Shown piece by piece: positions 59,296 through 64,000 of a stretch of DNA of 64,000 nucleotides (positions are counted from its first letter, which is position 1; every line of letters starts with the position of its first letter). Source of the stretch: Candidatus Peregrinibacteria bacterium RIFOXYA2_FULL_41_18 (GTDB taxonomy: Bacteria > Patescibacteriota > Gracilibacteria > UBA1369 > UBA12470); the NCBI GenBank assembly GCA_001788795.1, contig MFXH01000016.1:53779-117778 (forward strand). Reading direction: 5' to 3'. The position numbers were made by a program, and so were the translations under genes. The notes under the pieces were generated by a model. That model worked only from the letters and a program-made list of their open reading frames with translations. It did no database searches and had not been told where the DNA came from.

Positions 59296-59787
59296 TTAAA
59301 TATTACGCCTACCTTCACTTGTTCTACCACATGACCTACTCACAGCAACTCTCGGTTCAGATAAAGGAACACGTCTTTCACGTACAGACTGAACTACTGG
59401 TTCTCGAACCTCGACATCTATTGCATTAGCAGGACTAACTACAGCAGGTTCAACTGCCCTAGTAGTAGCAACTTCTGCGACGGAAGAAGGGAACCTTTGC
59501 ACCGGCCTTGACCCAATTTGCCCAGAAACATCGGATGCAGCTTTTCTCGTTGCCAAAACCTGTTTTAACAAATCCAACACTTCTGATCCAAATTCTTGCG
59601 ACCAACCACCTTGATCAAGGAATTCACTAAGTCTGATAACTTCAGTACTTGTTAAAAGCCTTACTCTTGCAGAAACTTCTCTTTCCTGTGGACGTCCTTT
59701 TCGCAACGCATCCAGCAAAGACGTTCTATGTTCATCTGTTAACGCAGCACGAATACCTGTCCTCGGTCTATCTAAGCGGTTTGTCAT
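59296..59787 (-). CDS. Hypothetical protein, Arg/Val/Ser-rich C-terminal half
   Basis: 163-aa ORF, low-complexity C-terminus (VATTRAVEPAVVSPANAIDVEVREPVVQSVRERRVPLSEPRVAVSRSC); divergent to 917-aa gene. Confidence 0.5.
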   Translation of the reverse strand: MTNRLDRPRTGIRAALTDEHRTSLLDALRKGRPQEREVSARVRLLTSTEVIRLSEFLDQGGWSQEFGSEVLDLLKQVLATRKAASDVSGQIGSRPVQRFPSSVAEVATTRAVEPAVVSPANAIDVEVREPVVQSVRERRVPLSEPRVAVSRSCGRTSEGRRNI

Positions 59788-59883
59788 AACATTGTTTGTT
59801 AATTTTAAGCGTGGATATCAACCTAACTTGACAGATTTATTTTGTCAATATAGACTCGATTTCTTTTAATAAGATAGGAAAAA

Positions 59884-62637
59884 ATGGCTTTACGTTTTGA
59901 TGGATCAAATGACGGAAGACCGGAAGACAAACTTGATGATGAAGAACTTCATAATTGGCCACTTATACCATCTTCTGTCCCCGGAAAACGCCTTAATCCT
60001 TTTGAATTGTTGATGAGAACAGGTGTCGTTGAAGATATTATCACATATATTCGATCTCAAGTTGATAGATTAGGCAAAGAATTAGATGTAGATCCGGATT
60101 GCGCAGACCCTGAAAAAAGCGTCCCGTTTAGATTTTTGGTCGATGTTATGCTTCCAAACGCACAAACTCCTCGTCAAATGGAAACTACTGCATACGGTTA
60201 TTTAACATACTGCATGAGAGAATGCTTGAAAGGAGAGCGCAGACACTCTGTTTTAGATAGACTGAGAGAAACAGATTATTATGATAGAGTACATGTCATT
60301 GATATGTCGTGTTTCTGGCCTAAGAAAAAGAGAATTTTGGAGGAAAAATTCGGACCACAAAAATGGAAATCTTTAACCGAACATTCTCGACATCCTATAG
60401 TAGAAACCGTTAGCCACGGTTTTTCAGAAGATTCCATTAATAGATACGGCGGAGAACCTTTTTACGACGGTCTGTACTTCTTATTGGCGGATCCGACTGC
60501 AATTCATCACGATGGTATGCCGGAAGATGACAATTTAGTTGAACGAAAAACACCACAATCCAAACGAATGACAGGTGAAAAACTTGCAAGATTCCTACAA
60601 TTACCGGGATTAGATGAATTCGTTCGCGCAGATTGGTGTATGGCAGGACCTGCTATCGGTTCAAGTCTCGCTATCATTGCCGAATATTTTTGTGAAAATG
60701 ACAGTGCAATTCACGTTAATTCCATAGATACAAAAATGGTTGAGAAATGGATTAGAGAGAAATTTGAAAGATATTCACCACGCTTGGAAGTTGCATATTA
60801 TGTCTGGGCTAGATTCCAACAGACTGAATTTGAAAGTACAGCTACATTCATTGAAGATTACATATGTAAATGGTTAGCCGATCACGAACCATGGGTTTTC
60901 GAAGTGGCAGGATCCACCGGAGGAGTTGTTGCAGCGAAACCCGGACATACTTTTAAAATGTTTGTCGATGCAATACAACATTTCAAGGAAGGAGATCCAG
61001 ATGCACCTCAGTACCAAAGATTACTCCAGATAATTCCGGGACGTGAAATTGTTCAGATTTTTACTAAAAGTAAAACCGCAGAATACAGGGAAGCCGCAGA
61101 CTACTATTTGAAAAACACAACAATTCATCCATTACATTTTTGTCGAGATTACAATCAAGAAGGTTTCCGCCAAGATGCAGATGGCTGGATGATCTCTCTT
61201 TTTAACGATAGAGGATTTGAATTAAACGGATGGACTGCCAATGAAGGATTCGAGTTGCTGGATCCGCTTGCGATTAGAGGACTGAGCAGTTCTTGGCGAG
61301 CTTGGGGCCTTAACTGCTTGAAAGATAGAATACTTAAACAAATAGACAAACTTCCAATCGACGCACTTTTCCTGTTTAGAAACAAAGTTATTTCACAAAT
61401 AAGAGACCCCAGAGTCCGTAAAGGGCTAGAAGAATTTATTCAACCTCTTATCGACAAAGCTTACATTGCTTCTGTCGCCGCTGTTACGTCTAGAGAAACT
61501 CTTATTGAAATTGCAAGAGGAAAAGATTTTGATGCTGGAGTTTTAATACCTGAAGTCGGTAACTTACCTCCGGAAATGCGCAGAGCTCCTAACAGAAGAG
61601 AATTAGCTGATATGGCAGAAGAGGCTCTCATCGTTAAGGAATTCAAAGGTGTTAGAGGTGAAGATGCAATTATTAAATTCTTATTGGCACATCGCCACAG
61701 TATGCGTGTTGCGGATTTAATATCACCTTTCCCAGATGCCCCTAATTTAGAAATTAAAAAAAGATTCGCAGAATCACCAAATTTATTGCTGTTTTTAGCT
61801 ATGTCTACCATTATGATGTACCTCGGTTATTCCTATGACGAGATATTATTAAAAATCACACAACTAGCTGAACAGTCGGCAAGTGAAGAAAGAGATGAAT
61901 GTGTTACTGTTGGCTTAGAATGGGAACAGGTTGCAGGACAAAAAGAAAGGCCGATATTAACTGATAATTTCAGCGAATTATTTAATGTTCTGCCTCAAGG
62001 CAATGATATCAGTTGCAATGAAATTTTAACTCATCCTTCAACTGGCATTACAGCCCAAAAAGCACTTATAGATCTAATTACAAATCCACGACATGGATAT
62101 TTACAAGCAGGTGAAATGTGGAATCAACAAGCAGGTGTAGGACAGCCATTATCTTCTCTTCATGTAAATATGGGGATTCAAGACGATATTAGACTTCCCA
62201 CTACGCAAATCAGAGGATATACAGCCCCTCTCATGCGCATTGCTAACATGATTCACGGCGGTTCATATACCGACAGCGGAAATGAAGGCTTTCTAGGAGG
62301 TGGACGCGTACGCGAATGGGCACACCATTCATTCCTTGATACAATAGGAGATAAACGTGGTGATATTAAACTTGAATGTAGGACTACCGCCCTAGAACCA
62401 AACGGTAGTCATAATGATGAGATAGAACAATTATTGTTGATAGCTTCAGCCTGTATGCAATATGCCAAAGATGCCAACGGTATTGGAACTACAACTAGAG
62501 GAAAGGTTATGGCACAAATCTTTGACGAATTTTCTCGCGAAGTAGAACTACTACGTTTAACCGTAAATCCAACCGTTGAAGCACGCAGATTAATTGCTAC
62601 TTATGCTGGTAAAGTTAAGGAAGAGTTAGGTTTATAA
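59884..62637 (+). CDS. Large uncharacterised protein (917 aa)
   Basis: Long uninterrupted ORF, no family confidently recognised; C-terminal SLHVNMGIQ ... GGGRVREWAHHSFLDTIGDKRGDIKLECRTTAL segment. Confidence 0.8.
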   Translation: MALRFDGSNDGRPEDKLDDEELHNWPLIPSSVPGKRLNPFELLMRTGVVEDIITYIRSQVDRLGKELDVDPDCADPEKSVPFRFLVDVMLPNAQTPRQMETTAYGYLTYCMRECLKGERRHSVLDRLRETDYYDRVHVIDMSCFWPKKKRILEEKFGPQKWKSLTEHSRHPIVETVSHGFSEDSINRYGGEPFYDGLYFLLADPTAIHHDGMPEDDNLVERKTPQSKRMTGEKLARFLQLPGLDEFVRADWCMAGPAIGSSLAIIAEYFCENDSAIHVNSIDTKMVEKWIREKFERYSPRLEVAYYVWARFQQTEFESTATFIEDYICKWLADHEPWVFEVAGSTGGVVAAKPGHTFKMFVDAIQHFKEGDPDAPQYQRLLQIIPGREIVQIFTKSKTAEYREAADYYLKNTTIHPLHFCRDYNQEGFRQDADGWMISLFNDRGFELNGWTANEGFELLDPLAIRGLSSSWRAWGLNCLKDRILKQIDKLPIDALFLFRNKVISQIRDPRVRKGLEEFIQPLIDKAYIASVAAVTSRETLIEIARGKDFDAGVLIPEVGNLPPEMRRAPNRRELADMAEEALIVKEFKGVRGEDAIIKFLLAHRHSMRVADLISPFPDAPNLEIKKRFAESPNLLLFLAMSTIMMYLGYSYDEILLKITQLAEQSASEERDECVTVGLEWEQVAGQKERPILTDNFSELFNVLPQGNDISCNEILTHPSTGITAQKALIDLITNPRHGYLQAGEMWNQQAGVGQPLSSLHVNMGIQDDIRLPTTQIRGYTAPLMRIANMIHGGSYTDSGNEGFLGGGRVREWAHHSFLDTIGDKRGDIKLECRTTALEPNGSHNDEIEQLLLIASACMQYAKDANGIGTTTRGKVMAQIFDEFSREVELLRLTVNPTVEARRLIATYAGKVKEELGL

Positions 62638-62740
62638 GAAAAACCGTCCGTTCGACTCCGTCTCGATACACAATGGTAACACGCATGTTTCTACTTATTT
62701 TTCCGTTCTTTTTCGAATTTTTGCAGTGATGGAAGCGGAA

Positions 62741-63121
62741 TTACAAATCCAATTCCTCATATTTTCCTTTTTGCAAGTCATCCAAGATAATATCTAGATT
62801 TTTGTCGAGAGCTTTTACAAAGTTTGGATTTTGCACAGTCATGTTTGCGCCAATCTTCTTATCCTGTTTCTGTCTTATCATTACCAACACCGACTTCCCG
62901 CTATTTAGTTTAAGTAAAAATATTACTCTTCCAGCTCCGGAAGAACTTGTTAAGTAAACCTTTTTCAAACATGTGCTGGGAATTTTATTTGAACTTTTTA
63001 CAGTATCGCCTAACCCTTCCAAAGATTTTTTTGCCGCAGTTTTAATAATGTCCAGATCAAAAATGCTTTTCGCGGGCTCAAATTCGACTTTCTTAATTGA
63101 TGCGGTAATTATAAGTTTCAT
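62741..63121 (-). CDS. Putative toxin partner of RHH antitoxin (uncharacterised)
   Basis: 126 aa; GAGRVIFLLKLNSGKSVLVMIRQKQDKKIGANMTVQNPNFVKALDKNLDIILDDL; 1-bp gap to the RHH gene. Confidence 0.5.
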   Translation of the reverse strand: MKLIITASIKKVEFEPAKSIFDLDIIKTAAKKSLEGLGDTVKSSNKIPSTCLKKVYLTSSSGAGRVIFLLKLNSGKSVLVMIRQKQDKKIGANMTVQNPNFVKALDKNLDIILDDLQKGKYEELDL

Positions 63122-63122
63122 T

Positions 63123-63335
63123 TCAAGATAATAATTCCCCTATTTTATCCATTTTCGACTGAAGATCGGATGTAACAATTACATTCTGAGGCTCCCCTAT
63201 TACAATTTTCGGAGATTCGATGAAATTAATAAGAGCGCTTTTTATAATAAAAGTAAGAGGCACTCCAAGTTTATCGGCTTGATCAGAAGCTTTCATTTTG
63301 AGGGCTTCGTCTATACGAATGGTTAAAGTTGTCAT
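63123..63335 (-). CDS. Ribbon-helix-helix antitoxin (RelB/DinJ-like)
   Basis: MTTLTIRIDEALKMKASDQADKLGVPLTFIIKSALINFIESPKI: RHH fold signature. Confidence 0.75.
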   Translation of the reverse strand: MTTLTIRIDEALKMKASDQADKLGVPLTFIIKSALINFIESPKIVIGEPQNVIVTSDLQSKMDKIGELLS

Positions 63336-63370
63336 TTCGGTTATAGTTAGGTATGTTCGATTACATCAAA

Positions 63371-63399
63371 ATTATAACGCACTAACGGCGTTAGTGCAA
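63371..63399 (-). promoter_or_regulatory. Promoter with operator palindrome in spacer for the RHH operon
   Basis: Minus strand TTGCAC (63399-63394), 17-bp spacer, TATAAT (63376-63371); palindrome GCACTAACGGCGTTAGTGC at 63379-63397. Confidence 0.75.
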
Positions 63400-63620
63400 G
63401 AGGTTTTTATCCTGTATTTTACCGAAAGAATATTTCATAAACAAAGGCTTGATGCTATTTTGCGTGTTTTCACCCTCAAGACTTCTATCTTTGGTACCTT
63501 TACACCCTTCAATTTTAGATAAATTATATTGTATTTTTTGCTTTCGGCAATGAAAATTTCGCAATTTTAAATCTCATTGTTTGTTGTTTTTTTACGGCTT
63601 AAGTTTAACAAAAAAAGAGT

Positions 63621-64000
63621 TTATTTGTCGTATTCATTCGCCTTTTCCCACGCAAGTTCAAACAAACTTCTCAATACTTGCGCCATATCTTTGTTGTAAA
63701 TTTTTGTACCTGTTGGCTGTTCGCCATGTGATGTAAAGAGCGCAATCATGTCTCCGATAATATTCAATTCGCAATGTGCAGGAAATTTTTTATTCGGAAC
63801 AAGTTTTGTTTTTCTTAATTCAGCCTTATCTCTCTTTTTATATTCTCTCGCTGGCTTCGTATCAGGCTGAATACTTCTAACATTCATCCCTATCGATGCT
63901 CTCTTTTTGGTATAAGCTTTCCATTCGTCCCAAAGATTATCCGTATGATATTTGTTTAGACCGAAACACAATTGCTCTTTTGGTCCTTCTTCAAGCGTTT
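63621..64000 (-). CDS. TrmB-like transcriptional regulator, C-terminal part (runs off right edge)
   Basis: Frame is open to the window edge (LEEGPKEQLCFGLNKYHTDNLWDEWKAYTKKRASIGMNVRSIQPDT...LRKTKLVPNKKFPAHCELNIIGDMIALFT...AQVLRSLFELAWEKA); resembles TrmB-family C-terminal regions. The TTG start at 63971 is an artefact of truncation. Confidence 0.6.
   Translation of the reverse strand, partial: TLEEGPKEQLCFGLNKYHTDNLWDEWKAYTKKRASIGMNVRSIQPDTKPAREYKKRDKAELRKTKLVPNKKFPAHCELNIIGDMIALFTSHGEQPTGTKIYNKDMAQVLRSLFELAWEKANEYDK

Noticed and set aside
59296-63335. Integrated mobile element spanning the orphan gene and the TA pair
   Set aside because: No integrase, transposase, terminal repeats or att-like duplication could be identified; only the unusual gene content hints at it.
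1-64000. Alternative genetic code (UGA recoded, as in some CPR lineages)
   Set aside because: TGA is used as a genuine stop at the ends of several conserved genes and conserved proteins read through without in-frame TGA.

Overview
This 64 kb, AT-rich, gene-dense window uses the standard genetic code (TGA acts as a stop, e.g. at the ends of queA, ribD and the response regulator). Gene content and small-family composition suggest a Patescibacteria/CPR-type (possibly Peregrinibacteria-like) chromosome; that placement is inference. Most of it is housekeeping: tyrS, rluD, rplU, pth, obgE, uvrC, der, rpsB, tsf, ribBA, ribD, queA, cysS, murC, argG, ilvE, glyS, dtd, rlmN, proB-proA-proC, plus four tRNAs. 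Two genes run off the edges: recG N-terminus (left, absent from the ORF track) and a TrmB-like regulator C-terminus (right). Most notable observations: (1) a UvrC whose nuclease domain is interrupted by a GNAT-acetyltransferase-like insertion; (2) glutamate 5-kinase ProB fused to an excisionase/MerR-like HTH, with a tandem decamer direct repeat just upstream; (3) an ATP-grasp + DUF1704 (HExxTH) fusion next to a PKD + 7TM membrane protein; (4) a candidate rpsB leader RNA with mutually exclusive helices; (5) two matched 20-bp dyads spaced 52 bp in the divergent rlmN/response-regulator promoter region; (6) a toxin-antitoxin-like pair whose promoter spacer contains a 19-bp palindrome; (7) an NTT/MFS-HEAT protein translationally coupled to a SpoIIE-type phosphatase, with STAS and HATPase genes nearby; (8) a 917-aa orphan protein; (9) several dispersed intergenic repeat and hairpin elements. 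No rRNA, CRISPR array or transposase was seen.
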